A stretch of DNA of 64,000 nt from JAEUHM01 sp964538625 (lineage in GTDB: Bacteria; Verrucomicrobiota; Verrucomicrobiia; Verrucomicrobiales; Verrucomicrobiaceae), in NCBI GenBank assembly GCA_964538625.1, contig CAZIGH010000028.1, positions 3,030-67,029 of the forward strand. The letters are read 5' to 3'. Numbering within the stretch: the stretch's first letter is position 1; each line of letters begins with the position of its first letter. Below are positions 8,888-17,535 of this stretch, in pieces. The translations under genes were made by a program, and so were the position numbers. The notes beneath the pieces are model-generated. The model was not told where the DNA came from. It searched no databases and was given only the letters and a program-made list of their open reading frames with translations.

Positions 8888-9880
8888 ATGAACACCATGC
8901 CACCGGAGCACGAAGCTCTAGCCATCCTCACCCAGCAGCAGTTTCCTCAACTCGCCTCCCGCCCTCTCCACATCGACGCCATCCTCAAAGGAGGGTCGGA
9001 CCGGCACTTCTACCGCATCTCCTCCGCCGACGACCGCACCCCGCTCATGGTGCTCATGGTCTATACCATGGCCAGACGGGACAACCCAAAGTTCGTTCCC
9101 GCCACCCGTCGGCTCGCAAGCCACGGCGTTCATGTGCCGGAGATACTTGCTTTTGACGAAGATAAACTTTGCGTGTGGATGAACGACCTCGGTGGAGACG
9201 ATCTGCACTCCCACCGGGACGACCCATGGCCGCAGCGGCGTGCGCTTTACGAAGCCACACTGCGAGAAGGGGCGAAGATCCATGCCATCCAAGTCTCCGA
9301 GCTTACCTCGTCTGACCTGGAAGAACTGGAGCCCGCCTTTGACGAAGCCCTTTACGAGTGGGAGCAAGAGTATTTCCTGGGCCACTTTGTCCGCGGTCAC
9401 CTTGAACGAGACACCACCCAGCCAGAGCACGAGGAGGCCCACCGCTGCCTGAAGCGACTTCGCCAGCACCTCGCCCACGAGCCACGCTGCCTCGTCCACC
9501 GTGACTTCCAAAGCCAGAACGTCCTCCTGCGCAATGGCGAAGCATGGCTCGTGGACTACCAGGGACTCAGGCCAGGCCTGGCGGAATATGACCTCGCCTC
9601 GCTGCTGTATGATCCTTACGTGCACCTCAGCGAAGCCGAGCGCGCCGAACTTCTGGAGTTCTATTGCCACATGCGCCGCGTCCCCTTGGCAGCCAGCCGG
9701 GAGCGTCTCTACTTCTGTGCCGCACAGCGGCTCATGCAGGCGCTCGGAGCCTACGCCAACCTCAGCCGCAACATGGGCAAACCCCACTTCCAGCAGCATA
9801 TCCCCGCCGCCCTCGTCAACCTGGAACTGGTCTGCGAAAAAGAGTCCTCGCTAGCACCTCTGAAGTCACTCTTTGTTTAG
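8888..9880 (+). CDS. AmgK-like sugar kinase (APH fold)
   Basis: A 330-aa phosphotransferase of the aminoglycoside-phosphotransferase fold. The catalytic loop HRDFQSQNVLL has Asp206 and Asn211, and VDYQG (Asp223) is the metal-binding DFG equivalent. The DYQG and YDLASLLYDPYV segments closely resemble AmgK, the anomeric N-acetylmuramate/N-acetylglucosamine kinase used with MurU to recycle cell-wall sugars. Possible starts are TTG 8873 (4-nt overlap with the previous stop), ATG 8888 and ATG 8897; I chose 8888. Its 3' end overlaps the convergent gene by 15 bp. Confidence 0.82.
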   Translation: MNTMPPEHEALAILTQQQFPQLASRPLHIDAILKGGSDRHFYRISSADDRTPLMVLMVYTMARRDNPKFVPATRRLASHGVHVPEILAFDEDKLCVWMNDLGGDDLHSHRDDPWPQRRALYEATLREGAKIHAIQVSELTSSDLEELEPAFDEALYEWEQEYFLGHFVRGHLERDTTQPEHEEAHRCLKRLRQHLAHEPRCLVHRDFQSQNVLLRNGEAWLVDYQGLRPGLAEYDLASLLYDPYVHLSEAERAELLEFYCHMRRVPLAASRERLYFCAAQRLMQALGAYANLSRNMGKPHFQQHIPAALVNLELVCEKESSLAPLKSLFV

Positions 9881-10795
9881 CGCTTCATCGTCCTCAATCG
9901 GAATCGCCCGCCGGATGTCCAACACCGCGTTGAGCCGCGTCGTCACCTTCTGCTCAAACTCCACCATCTGATCCTCCACCAGCAGGTGAAGTTGCGTCGT
10001 ACTTACACTCATCGAGACCACCCTCCGCTCCAGATCATAGAACACCACACCCGAGAGCTTGCTCTTGTCACTGATCGAAAAACCCGCTGGCAGACTGCCC
10101 CGCGTCTGGTCCGTGGAGCGCAGCGTGCCGTCAAAGGTGATTCTTGCATGTTTGCGGCCCTGGATCTCCTCCACAGAAGCAAACTTGCCAGAGAGCTTCA
10201 CGTGCGTCTCACCCGCCTTCGGAAAGGTAACGGTCTCATCCGCAGTCCATGCATCGCCCTCCTTCACTGGCCCGGGCGGCAATCCCATCTCCATGGATTT
10301 TCGGAACAAGTTCGCACCTGCCCTCTTGTCAGCCAGCTCTGAGAGGGACGGAGTCGGCTTGGCACCGGCGTCCACAGCGCTGATGTCCAGAGAATCCACA
10401 AAACGGTTCTTTGCATCGTACTTCAGCACATAGGCGCGCCCCAGCGATTTGCCCAGCGTCTCCATCAAGCCAGGGTCAGATGCGGCCGGATTGTCCGTGT
10501 CAAACTTCGCCTCACCGTTTGGCCCCTTCATATCACCCCGGATACGGGCAAAGGTCACCCTCACATCCTTCCCACCTCCATCCGCCTCCGTCACCTCCAG
10601 CTCCGTACCTTGCACCACCGTCATCTCCTGCTTGGCACCCCCTGCCTGAGTGGAGGATTCGGTAGTCGTCTCCAGCACGTAAGCCTTGCCCGGCTGCCAG
10701 TCCACCCGCAGCACGCCGGGTTCCTCCGCACCGACGGAACTGAAAAACAGCAGCTGGAGAAAAACAAAAAGGCGGCTTAGGCGATGAACAAACAT
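9866..10795 (-). CDS. Secreted protein, DUF6263-like
   Basis: A 309-aa exported protein. The signal peptide spans roughly residues 1-23 (RLFVFLQLLFFSSVGA), followed by a DWQPGKAYVLETTTES strand typical of DUF6263-like lipid-binding-type beta domains, then paired strands repeating the layout (GDAWTADETVTFPKAG, GVVFYDLERRVVSMSVS). I placed the start at the ATG at 10795; the frame extends to 10951 but the added 52 residues disrupt the leader and intrude into the glnB promoter. Function unknown. The family call is moderate; other envelope beta-sheet families would look similar. Confidence 0.7.
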   Translation of the reverse strand: MFVHRLSRLFVFLQLLFFSSVGAEEPGVLRVDWQPGKAYVLETTTESSTQAGGAKQEMTVVQGTELEVTEADGGGKDVRVTFARIRGDMKGPNGEAKFDTDNPAASDPGLMETLGKSLGRAYVLKYDAKNRFVDSLDISAVDAGAKPTPSLSELADKRAGANLFRKSMEMGLPPGPVKEGDAWTADETVTFPKAGETHVKLSGKFASVEEIQGRKHARITFDGTLRSTDQTRGSLPAGFSISDKSKLSGVVFYDLERRVVSMSVSTTQLHLLVEDQMVEFEQKVTTRLNAVLDIRRAIPIEDDEALNKE

Positions 10796-10879
10796 GGAGC
10801 GCGACCATGGCATCGGTACTGGTGATTGCAAAGGCTGCGAGACGTCTGTAACCACAGCGCTAAACAACATTTTACCAAC

Positions 10880-10896
10880 CTGGCACGATTCCCGCT
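10880..10896 (+). promoter_or_regulatory. Candidate sigma-54 (-24/-12) promoter of glnB
   Basis: CTGGCACGATTCCCGCT matches YTGGCACGRNNNTTGCW at all positions except CC in place of TT. The invariant GG (10882-10883) and GC (10894-10895) are exactly 12 bases apart. It lies about 104 bp before the glnB ATG. glnB genes are often under RpoN/NtrC control in other bacteria. No NtrC-type operator was identified with confidence. Confidence 0.5.
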
Positions 10897-10999
10897 TACC
10901 CCTCCACCCGTCTGGTAACTCCTCGCCTCCTGCGCTCGATAATCGGCTCACGAGAAGCGTTGCAATCCCGGAAAAAACAACAACTGTTCCTCACCCACC

Positions 11000-11341
11000 A
11001 TGAAGAAAATCGAAGCCATCATCAAACCCTTCAAGCTCGAAGACGTCAAGGAAGCCCTCTCCGCCGTCGGCGTGGAAGGCATGACCGTCATCGAGGTGAA
11101 AGGGTTCGGGCGCCAGAAAGGCCACACCGAGATCTACCGCGGAAGCGAATACACCGTTGACTTCCTTCCCAAGGTCAAGATCGACGTCGTCGTCGAAGAT
11201 GCCCGCGCAGATGAAGTGCTCGACGCCATTTGCAAAGCCGCCAATACCGGCAAGATCGGCGACGGAAAAGTTTTCGTCAGCGAAGTGCTCGAGGCCATCC
11301 GCATCCGCACGGGAGACCGTGGCAATGCGGCAGTGAGCTGA
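11000..11341 (+). CDS. glnB: P-II nitrogen regulatory protein
   Basis: A 113-aa P-II signal protein that senses 2-oxoglutarate, ATP/ADP and, through uridylylation, glutamine. It has the family start KKIEAIIKPFKLEDVKEAL, the T-loop GFGRQKGHTEIYRGSEY with the uridylylatable Tyr51 conserved, and the C-terminal GKIGDGKVFV nucleotide-binding loop. Full length for the family. Unlike many glnK genes it has no amtB next to it and is followed by its own terminator, so it is monocistronic. This favours GlnB over GlnK, though the two cannot be separated on sequence alone. Confidence 0.95.
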   Translation: MKKIEAIIKPFKLEDVKEALSAVGVEGMTVIEVKGFGRQKGHTEIYRGSEYTVDFLPKVKIDVVVEDARADEVLDAICKAANTGKIGDGKVFVSEVLEAIRIRTGDRGNAAVS

Positions 11342-11385
11342 GCCGCCCTCCGTCCTGCGGATCCCTTTCCCACCCCCAAAATCCG

Positions 11386-11424
11386 AAAACCGCTCTCGCC
11401 CGTCACACGGTAGAGCGGTTTTTT
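11386..11424 (+). terminator. Rho-independent terminator of glnB
   Basis: An 11-bp stem (11386-11396 with 11412-11422) and a T6 run at 11419-11424. The A-rich 5' arm means it can also act on the minus strand, for the dehydrogenase gene ending at 11517. Confidence 0.88.
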
Positions 11425-11516
11425 GTGCACACACTCTGTCTTGCCGCCGGCATCACTCACCCCATCGCTCTCAGGCATGGTACCTCACTTCGCGAAGACA
11501 GCGTGCCCGTAGGCCC

Positions 11517-12638
11517 TTACTCCCACACGATCAGACTCCGCTTCACCTCTCCCCGGATGAGCATCTCATACGCGTCGTTGATCTCCTCCAGCTTCCAGCG
11601 GCGCGTGATGAGTTCATCCAGCATCAGCTTTCCAGCTTCATGCATTTGCATCAGCATGGGCAGATCATGGCGGGGCCGAGTGGTGCCATAGAGACTGCCG
11701 ATCAGAGACTTCTCAGCATACACGAGCTGATTCACATTGATGGGAGCACGCACGTCCGCACGGGCGATGCCTACGACGACGCAGCGGCCAGCCTTGCGAG
11801 TGGCATCGAAGGCCTGAGCGATGAGATCTGGCTGACCTACCGCTTCAAAAGTGAACTCAGCCCCCCTTCCGCCCGTGAGCGCTCGCACCGCCTCCACCGC
11901 GTCACACGAAGCAGCGTTCACCACATCCGTGGCACCGAACTGCCTTGCGTCCTCCAATTTATTGTCGTGGAGATCTACCGCGATGATCTGGCGCGCACCG
12001 ACGGCTCTGGCTCCCTGTACGATGTTCAGGCCGATGCCTCCCACGCCAAACACCGCCACCGTGGAGCCATACGTGACCGCCGCCGCATTCGTCACCGCAC
12101 CCACACCGGTGATGACCCCGCAGCCGATCAGTGCCGCCTTTTCAAAAGAAAAGTGCTTCGGTATCTTCACCACGGATGCCTCCGGCATGGTAGCGAACGA
12201 GGAAAAGGCGGACACACCCGCATAATGCCGGATACCTTCACCAGCCTTGTTGCGAAAGCGCAGCGTGCCATCCGGCATAGTGCCTTCAAAGCGCATCTTC
12301 GTCCCCATGTCACACAGCGCGGGGCGGCCCATAGCACAATACTCGCAGCGGCCGCAAGGTCCGCGCCACATGAGGATCACATGGTCTCCCACCTCTACGG
12401 TGCTCACGCCTTCACCCACAGCGGTAACGATGCCAGCCCCCTCATGCCCCGGGATCAACGGCATGGGCATCTTCAGATCACCGCACATCACATGCCAGTC
12501 ACTGTGGCAGACACCTGCCGCCTTCATCCTCACTGTCACCTCACCTCGCTGCGGCGGGAGCACCTCCACCTCCTCAACGCGAAGGGCAGTTCCCGGCTCA
12601 TACAACACCGCCGCAAGCGCACTCTGAGACTTGTTCAT
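11517..12638 (-). CDS. Zn-dependent alcohol dehydrogenase (MDR, class III-like)
   Basis: A 373-aa medium-chain dehydrogenase. Catalytic zinc ligands lie in GVCHSDWHV and GHEGAG; the four structural-zinc cysteines are in CGRCEYCAMGRPALC. The Rossmann motif is FGVGGIGLN followed by IIAVDLHDNKLEDA, whose Asp indicates NAD(H) preference. The closest layout is the NDMA-dependent/class III alcohol dehydrogenase group. The start is the ATG at 12638; the frame extends to 12740 but the extra residues would overlap the divergent gene. Substrate unknown. No signal peptide, so cytoplasmic. Confidence 0.9.
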   Translation of the reverse strand: MNKSQSALAAVLYEPGTALRVEEVEVLPPQRGEVTVRMKAAGVCHSDWHVMCGDLKMPMPLIPGHEGAGIVTAVGEGVSTVEVGDHVILMWRGPCGRCEYCAMGRPALCDMGTKMRFEGTMPDGTLRFRNKAGEGIRHYAGVSAFSSFATMPEASVVKIPKHFSFEKAALIGCGVITGVGAVTNAAAVTYGSTVAVFGVGGIGLNIVQGARAVGARQIIAVDLHDNKLEDARQFGATDVVNAASCDAVEAVRALTGGRGAEFTFEAVGQPDLIAQAFDATRKAGRCVVVGIARADVRAPINVNQLVYAEKSLIGSLYGTTRPRHDLPMLMQMHEAGKLMLDELITRRWKLEEINDAYEMLIRGEVKRSLIVWE

Positions 12639-12738
12639 GCCCCAAATCAAAGTCGGGCGGCACCGCAGGTCAATCACTCTGAAATACGCACCCATGCTTG
12701 CACAACAGGCGGTCTTGGCCCATGAAAAGGGCACTGCC

Positions 12739-13833
12739 ATGCCAGCCCCCTGCTACCACACCATCCTCTCCACGCCGGAAGACCTCGCTGCCTGGCGTGA
12801 GGAACTAGAGGCCGCAGGAAAAAAACTCGTCTTCACCAATGGTTGCTTTGATCTTCTGCACACCGGGCACACGCGCTACCTTCAGCAGGCACGCGCTCTT
12901 GGCGATGCGCTCGTGGTGGCACTGAACTCGGACGCTTCAGTAAGACAGCTCAAAGGCCCCGGCAGACCGGTGAACCGTGAGGAAGACCGCGCTGAAGTTC
13001 TCCGCGCACTGCGCAGTGTGGACGCCGTGGTCCTCTTTTCAGAACCCCGAGCCACCCGCTTGATCCAGACCATCCGCCCTCATGTTTATGCAAAAGGCGG
13101 CGACTACACTGAGGAGTCCCTAAACCCGGAAGAACGCGCCGCACTCAAAGCCGTCTGCGCCGAGATCCGCATCCTCCCCATCGTCGCGGGCAAATCCACT
13201 ACCTCCACCCTGAAACGCCTCGCCTGTGATTCACCGAAACGCGGACTCCGCATTGGCGTCCTTGGCTCCGGTGAGGGCAGCAACCTGGCAGCTCTGCTGG
13301 CAGCCGTGCGCGCGGGCATGCTGGACGCCGAGATCGCCTGCACCATCACCGACCGCCCAGAGTCCGGGTTTCACTCCATCGCAGTCCAGGCAGGCCTATC
13401 CGCGCAGGTCGTGGACCCCGGTCCCAATCCAAGACGCTTCCCCGACCATGCACAAAAAGAGGTGTGTGAGCACTTGCAGCGGGCAGATGTGGACCTCGTG
13501 GTCCTAGCCGGTTTCATGCGCCTGATCCGCGAGCCAGTGCTGTCCACCTTTGCCGGTCGAATCATCAATCTGCATCCCTCCCTGCTGCCGAAACACCCCG
13601 GCAGCAACGCCGTGCAGCAGGCGCTGGATGCGGGCGAGTCCGAAACGGGCACCACCATCCATCTCGTGACCGCAGCGCTGGATGCCGGCCCCGTCCTGGC
13701 CCAGTCCCGCGTGCCCGTTCTGCCAGGAGATGACGCAGCCTCACTGCACGCAAGGATCAAGGAAAAGGAACACAGTCTCCTCATCGAACTCCTGAAAAAT
13801 TGGAAGACGCTGGACAGGACCGACTCTCCATGA
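12739..13833 (+). CDS. RfaE2-type adenylyltransferase fused to PurN GAR transformylase
   Basis: A 364-aa two-domain protein. Residues about 1-162 are a cytidylyltransferase-fold domain like the C-terminal half of HldE: LVFTNGCFDLLHTGH with the HxGH site at 41-44, AKGGDYTEESL and IVAGKSTTSTLKR. Residues about 170-355 are phosphoribosylglycinamide formyltransferase: GSGEGSNL at 176-183, catalytic INLHPSLLPKHPG (Asn277, His279) and the conserved Asp315 in LDAGP. Both active sites look intact. The join is in one frame with no stop or frameshift. AAAGGG lies 7 bases before the ATG at 12739. The kinase half of HldE is absent. PurN makes formyl-GAR for purine synthesis; the partner domain would act on heptose 1-phosphate or a related substrate. 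Confidence 0.9.
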   Translation: MPAPCYHTILSTPEDLAAWREELEAAGKKLVFTNGCFDLLHTGHTRYLQQARALGDALVVALNSDASVRQLKGPGRPVNREEDRAEVLRALRSVDAVVLFSEPRATRLIQTIRPHVYAKGGDYTEESLNPEERAALKAVCAEIRILPIVAGKSTTSTLKRLACDSPKRGLRIGVLGSGEGSNLAALLAAVRAGMLDAEIACTITDRPESGFHSIAVQAGLSAQVVDPGPNPRRFPDHAQKEVCEHLQRADVDLVVLAGFMRLIREPVLSTFAGRIINLHPSLLPKHPGSNAVQQALDAGESETGTTIHLVTAALDAGPVLAQSRVPVLPGDDAASLHARIKEKEHSLLIELLKNWKTLDRTDSP

Positions 13834-13845
13834 CATGCAACATGG

Positions 13846-14463
13846 GTGAGCGAAACCTCTTCCAAACAAACTCTCGTCACGCTTGATCTCGAAGGCGTGC
13901 TGGTACCGGAGATCTGGATCGCCGTCGCTGAGCGCACGGGCATACCTGAGCTTCGCCGTACCACCCGTGATGAGCCGGACTACGATGTGCTGATGCGCTA
14001 CCGGCTAGAGATCCTGGACCAGCACGGCCTCACACTCTCGCTCATCCAGGATGTCATCAGCACACTCTCACCGCTGCCGGGCGCGCGCGAGTTCCTCGAC
14101 ACCCTGCGTTCTGAAACCCAGCTCATCATCCTCAGCGACACCTTTGAGCAGTTTGCCAAACCATTGATGCGACAGCTCGGATGGCCCACGATCTTCTGCC
14201 ATCGATTGCTCGTAAAGGATGACCGACTCACCGGCTACCAGCTTCGCCAGCCGAACCAGAAACAAAAGTCCGTCGCCGCCTTCAAGTCCTTGAACTACCG
14301 CGTCATCGCTGCTGGTGATTCCTTCAATGACACCACCATGCTGGGTGAGGCGGATGCAGGCTTCTTCTTCCACGCACCTGAAAGCATCAAAGCACAGTTC
14401 CCGCAGTTCCCTGCTTATGATGACTACAATGACCTGCTTTCCGCCATCCGCTCAGCATTGTAA
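13846..14463 (+). CDS. thrH: ThrH phosphoserine phosphatase / homoserine phosphotransferase
   Basis: A 205-aa HAD-family enzyme very like Pseudomonas ThrH. It has the characteristic variant DLEGVLVPEIWIA at residues 14-26 (Glu where most HAD enzymes have the second Asp), then PDYDVLMRYRL, ILSDTFEQFA, PLMRQLG and the AAGDSFNDTTML metal site. ThrH hydrolyses phosphoserine and can move the phosphate to homoserine. The start is a GTG at 13846, 12 bp after the PurN fusion stop, so the two are likely co-translated or in one operon. Its 3' end overlaps the convergent psd gene by 12 bp. Confidence 0.92.
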   Translation: MSETSSKQTLVTLDLEGVLVPEIWIAVAERTGIPELRRTTRDEPDYDVLMRYRLEILDQHGLTLSLIQDVISTLSPLPGAREFLDTLRSETQLIILSDTFEQFAKPLMRQLGWPTIFCHRLLVKDDRLTGYQLRQPNQKQKSVAAFKSLNYRVIAAGDSFNDTTMLGEADAGFFFHAPESIKAQFPQFPAYDDYNDLLSAIRSAL

Positions 14464-15354
14464 GGCCTCTCCCGCGTGCTGTCCCATACGGGCGTAAAGC
14501 TCGCGCCCCTGTGCCGAGTGTTCACGCAGATCCACATCCCAATGCACGGCGGATGGCTTGAACAGCGTGATGACCGTGGAGCCGCCAAAGAGGAAAGTCC
14601 CCTTTTCCTGCCCTTTCATCACCTTCTTTTCAGCCTCTGAAGTGTGAACCACCGAGCCCACACAGGTGGCACCGACCTCGAGAAACAGCATCCGCCCGCA
14701 AGCCGTCTCATCGACACAGGTAAGATAGCGCTTGTTTTCCCAAAGGATCGTCGGGCGCTGTTTCAAGGCAATTGGGTTCACGGAATACAACGGCCCGTTG
14801 ATCAGACGGGGTTCATGCGGAAGACCCCCGAGCGGAAAGTGGAAGCGGTGATAGTCCGTGGGACACAGGCGTGAAATCAATGCGCTGCCACCCTTAAACT
14901 CCGCAGCCAGCGCCGCATCACCCACCAGCTGCCCGAGTGAGAACCGCACGCCTTTCACGAACAAGTCTCTGCATTCTTCCACGTCAGCCACCAGCAAATG
15001 CCGACCATCCGCCGGAAAGATGACACTGCGCTCACCCACATCCAACGGGCGCGCCTCCCGCTTGAGGCGGCGGGAGAAAAACTCATTGAAGGTCCGAAAG
15101 CCCTCCACCGAGTCAGCGAACTCCGCAGGATCAAGGCCATACTTCGCGATGAACGGCCCTATCTTCTGAGCGCTGGAAGGACGGTCCATGAGCCAGCCAT
15201 AGAACTTCGAGAAAAGCGCCCTCTTCGCTAGCGCGTGCAGCGCAAGCTGCCCCAGCGGATCACCGTAGATCCAACGCAGCGAAGCCTCTCCGTAAATGAC
15301 CTCCGTCTCCACCCTTTGCGTGAGACGATTGAAGAAAGTGATCGGTTCAGCCAT
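14452..15354 (-). CDS. psd: Phosphatidylserine decarboxylase proenzyme
   Basis: A 300-aa pyruvoyl-dependent enzyme that converts phosphatidylserine to phosphatidylethanolamine at the membrane. The self-cleavage site is FGGST (Ser259), which becomes the pyruvoyl group; the Asp-His partners are in FPADGR (Asp116) and YHRFHFP (His169, His172). FNEFFSRRLK is a further family hallmark. The start is the ATG at 15354; the longer frame to 15414 overlaps the upstream oxidoreductase. It sits 8 bp downstream of that oxidoreductase in the same direction. Confidence 0.93.
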   Translation of the reverse strand: MAEPITFFNRLTQRVETEVIYGEASLRWIYGDPLGQLALHALAKRALFSKFYGWLMDRPSSAQKIGPFIAKYGLDPAEFADSVEGFRTFNEFFSRRLKREARPLDVGERSVIFPADGRHLLVADVEECRDLFVKGVRFSLGQLVGDAALAAEFKGGSALISRLCPTDYHRFHFPLGGLPHEPRLINGPLYSVNPIALKQRPTILWENKRYLTCVDETACGRMLFLEVGATCVGSVVHTSEAEKKVMKGQEKGTFLFGGSTVITLFKPSAVHWDVDLREHSAQGRELYARMGQHAGEALQC

Positions 15355-15362
15355 GGCAGGCG

Positions 15363-16538
15363 CTACACCCTCACCCAAGTCTTGCTGGACGCGCTTTTGA
15401 GTATGGCCTCGCACAGCTTCACCTCATGATGCCCATCCGCCGCCGTGGCGAACAAGGCAGGTGTCTTCCTGCCAGAGGCGATGTGTTGATACACCGCGCG
15501 GTACTGCATCTTGTGCGCATCCGAGAACCCCTCTGGGTGCCCGCCTGGATAATCGGTGAAACCTGCCACATCTTCGCTGAACCCCGCCGTCGCACGCTGC
15601 AGCACCATATTCGGCTCATCACGGCGGCCCACAGTAATCGTGTTGGGCTCCTGAAGCTCCCACTGCACGCTTCCTTTCGTCCCGTAAATGCCGAAGTACA
15701 GACTGCACTTCCAACCTGCTGCCACCTGCGAAATGCTGGCACTCGCATGAACACCGTTGGCGAACCCGTGGTCCGACTTGCCAAACTTCAGCAGCACGCT
15801 GCCAAAATCCTCAGTGTCCACCTTGTAAGGCTCCATCTTCTTCGGGTCCACCTTTGCAAAGGTCTTCACCTCCCCCTTGGGCCGCAGGCGGGTTTTGTGA
15901 AAAGTCTCCAGATAAGCGAACACACCCTCCGCCTTGGCTCCGAGCACAAAGGAAACCGCATCGATCCAATGCGTTCCGATGTCACCCACGGCCCTCAATT
16001 GACCGCCTTCGCTCGCCAGCACGCGCCAGTTGTAGTCTGTCTCATGCAGCAGCCAGTCCTGGAAGAAGTGGCCCTGCACATGAATGATCTGCCCCAGCTC
16101 TCCCCGCTGCACCATGGCCCTCATTTGCAGGATGGCAGGGAAATACCGGCACATGTAGTTCACGGCAAAGACCGGACTCGTCTTCCTCTTCACCACTGCC
16201 AACACTTTGGCAGTGTCAGCCGAGTCCATACCAAGGGGTTTCTCACAGATGACGTGTTTTCCCGCAGCCAACGCCTTGAGGGACTGCTCCACATGAACCT
16301 TATTCGGTGAGGTGATGTGGATGACGTCGATGTTCGGCGAGGTCACAAGCGCATCCACGTCGTAGTCTCCATACACCTCCGGTATTCCCCACTGTTCCGC
16401 CATGGCGAGCGCCGACCTCGTGGAACCACAGATGGCCGTCACTTGCACGCCGAGACGCTTCAGTGCCTCAATGTGAACGGGCGCGATGAAACCCGTGCCC
16501 ACGATGGCAGCGCGGAGATGATGAAGAGGTATGGACAT
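15363..16538 (-). CDS. Gfo/Idh/MocA-family oxidoreductase
   Basis: A 391-aa NAD(P)-dependent sugar oxidoreductase. The Rossmann motif is AAIVGTGFIAPVHIEAL; the EKP motif (HVICEKPLGMD) and the downstream DIGTHWIDAVSFVLGA segment place it in the family, with His in GTHWID as likely catalytic base. No export signal, so cytoplasmic. Family members oxidise or reduce myo-inositol, UDP-sugars and similar compounds; the substrate here is unknown. Probably co-transcribed with psd. Confidence 0.88.
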   Translation of the reverse strand: MSIPLHHLRAAIVGTGFIAPVHIEALKRLGVQVTAICGSTRSALAMAEQWGIPEVYGDYDVDALVTSPNIDVIHITSPNKVHVEQSLKALAAGKHVICEKPLGMDSADTAKVLAVVKRKTSPVFAVNYMCRYFPAILQMRAMVQRGELGQIIHVQGHFFQDWLLHETDYNWRVLASEGGQLRAVGDIGTHWIDAVSFVLGAKAEGVFAYLETFHKTRLRPKGEVKTFAKVDPKKMEPYKVDTEDFGSVLLKFGKSDHGFANGVHASASISQVAAGWKCSLYFGIYGTKGSVQWELQEPNTITVGRRDEPNMVLQRATAGFSEDVAGFTDYPGGHPEGFSDAHKMQYRAVYQHIASGRKTPALFATAADGHHEVKLCEAILKSASSKTWVRV

Positions 16539-16581
16539 GGCGCGACGCTAGTCCGCACCAGCGCATCTGCAAGCGCTGGCG

Positions 16582-17532
16582 TCATCCACCCGACGCACGC
16601 CCGGAAGGCTGGAGGATGATCTCGGGCTGAAGGATGACCAAATCATCATCAAACGCGGATTGATTCACCTTCCACCAGTTCTGAGCCTCGGCCTGCGTCT
16701 TGAAGCTCTGATGAGTGGTAAGAAAAAGCATTTCATGCGCCTGCTCCCGCACCTTCGCGCTGGAGTGACTGAGTCCCCTCATCACCAGTTCGAGGTTCTT
16801 TTTGGCAGGGCTGGCCTCGATCAATGCCAGTCCTGCCATAGCCATATCCTCTCGCTCGGAGGTAGCGGCACGGGCCACGGCCAGAGCAGCAAAATCTTCC
16901 CCCTGGTTTCTGGCCGCCTGAAGGGCGAGCTGGCGTACGCTCAGGTGCTCATCCTCCATCATGTTCAAAAGCGGCTCACGTAGCCCGGGATCGATTACAT
17001 GCTGTGCCACCTCCATCGCCTGGATGCGGACATCTGCACTGGGATCTGCGAACGCTTGCCGCAGGGGATTCACCAGTTCCGGAGCGTTGATCCCTTCAAT
17101 CAAGGTGAGCGCCAGTGTCCGCACCATGCCGTCTTGGTTCTTCATCAAGTCCGAGACCACTTCCAGCAGCGCCGCAGATTCCAGCGTTCGTGCTTCTGCC
17201 AGTTCACGCTGAATCTCATCTATGCCCTTAGCTCCCTTCAGCGCCTTGCGGACCTCTTCGGCGCGGCGTCTCTCCTCGTCGGTCAGCTCGGTAAAGCTGC
17301 GCCCTGCGGCATGGCTGGCGCTCGGCGTGTAGTAGCGTCCACGCTCATAGGTGACCATGGACCGCGTTACAGGGGCCAGTTCCTTCGCGCCAGGCTCCGA
17401 CTGGCTAGCGGCTGCCTCCTCCTGCTTCTTTCCACAACCGCTCAGCAGCAGCACAAGCGAGACAAAACCCGGAGCCGCTCTCGCAGCCCCGGGTTTTACC
17501 AGACGACTAACCAACCAGTGGAGCACAGTCAA
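16582..17532 (-). CDS. HEAT-repeat lipoprotein
   Basis: About 316 aa. The N-terminus has a hydrophobic stretch ending in a lipobox (VLLLSGC), so the mature protein is probably a membrane-anchored lipoprotein. After a charged linker there are repeated helical pairs of the HEAT/PBS type, for example DGMVRTLALTLIEGI, PSADVRIQAMEVAQHV, EHLSVRQLALQAA and HSSAKVREQAHEML. The start is uncertain (TTG 17532 or GTG 17526); the stop of the upstream gene is only 3 bases away, which suggests translational coupling. Likely a protein-protein scaffold in the envelope; the ligand is unknown. Confidence 0.75.
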   Translation of the reverse strand: MTVLHWLVSRLVKPGAARAAPGFVSLVLLLSGCGKKQEEAAASQSEPGAKELAPVTRSMVTYERGRYYTPSASHAAGRSFTELTDEERRRAEEVRKALKGAKGIDEIQRELAEARTLESAALLEVVSDLMKNQDGMVRTLALTLIEGINAPELVNPLRQAFADPSADVRIQAMEVAQHVIDPGLREPLLNMMEDEHLSVRQLALQAARNQGEDFAALAVARAATSEREDMAMAGLALIEASPAKKNLELVMRGLSHSSAKVREQAHEMLFLTTHQSFKTQAEAQNWWKVNQSAFDDDLVILQPEIILQPSGRASGG

Positions 17533-17535
17533 AGA

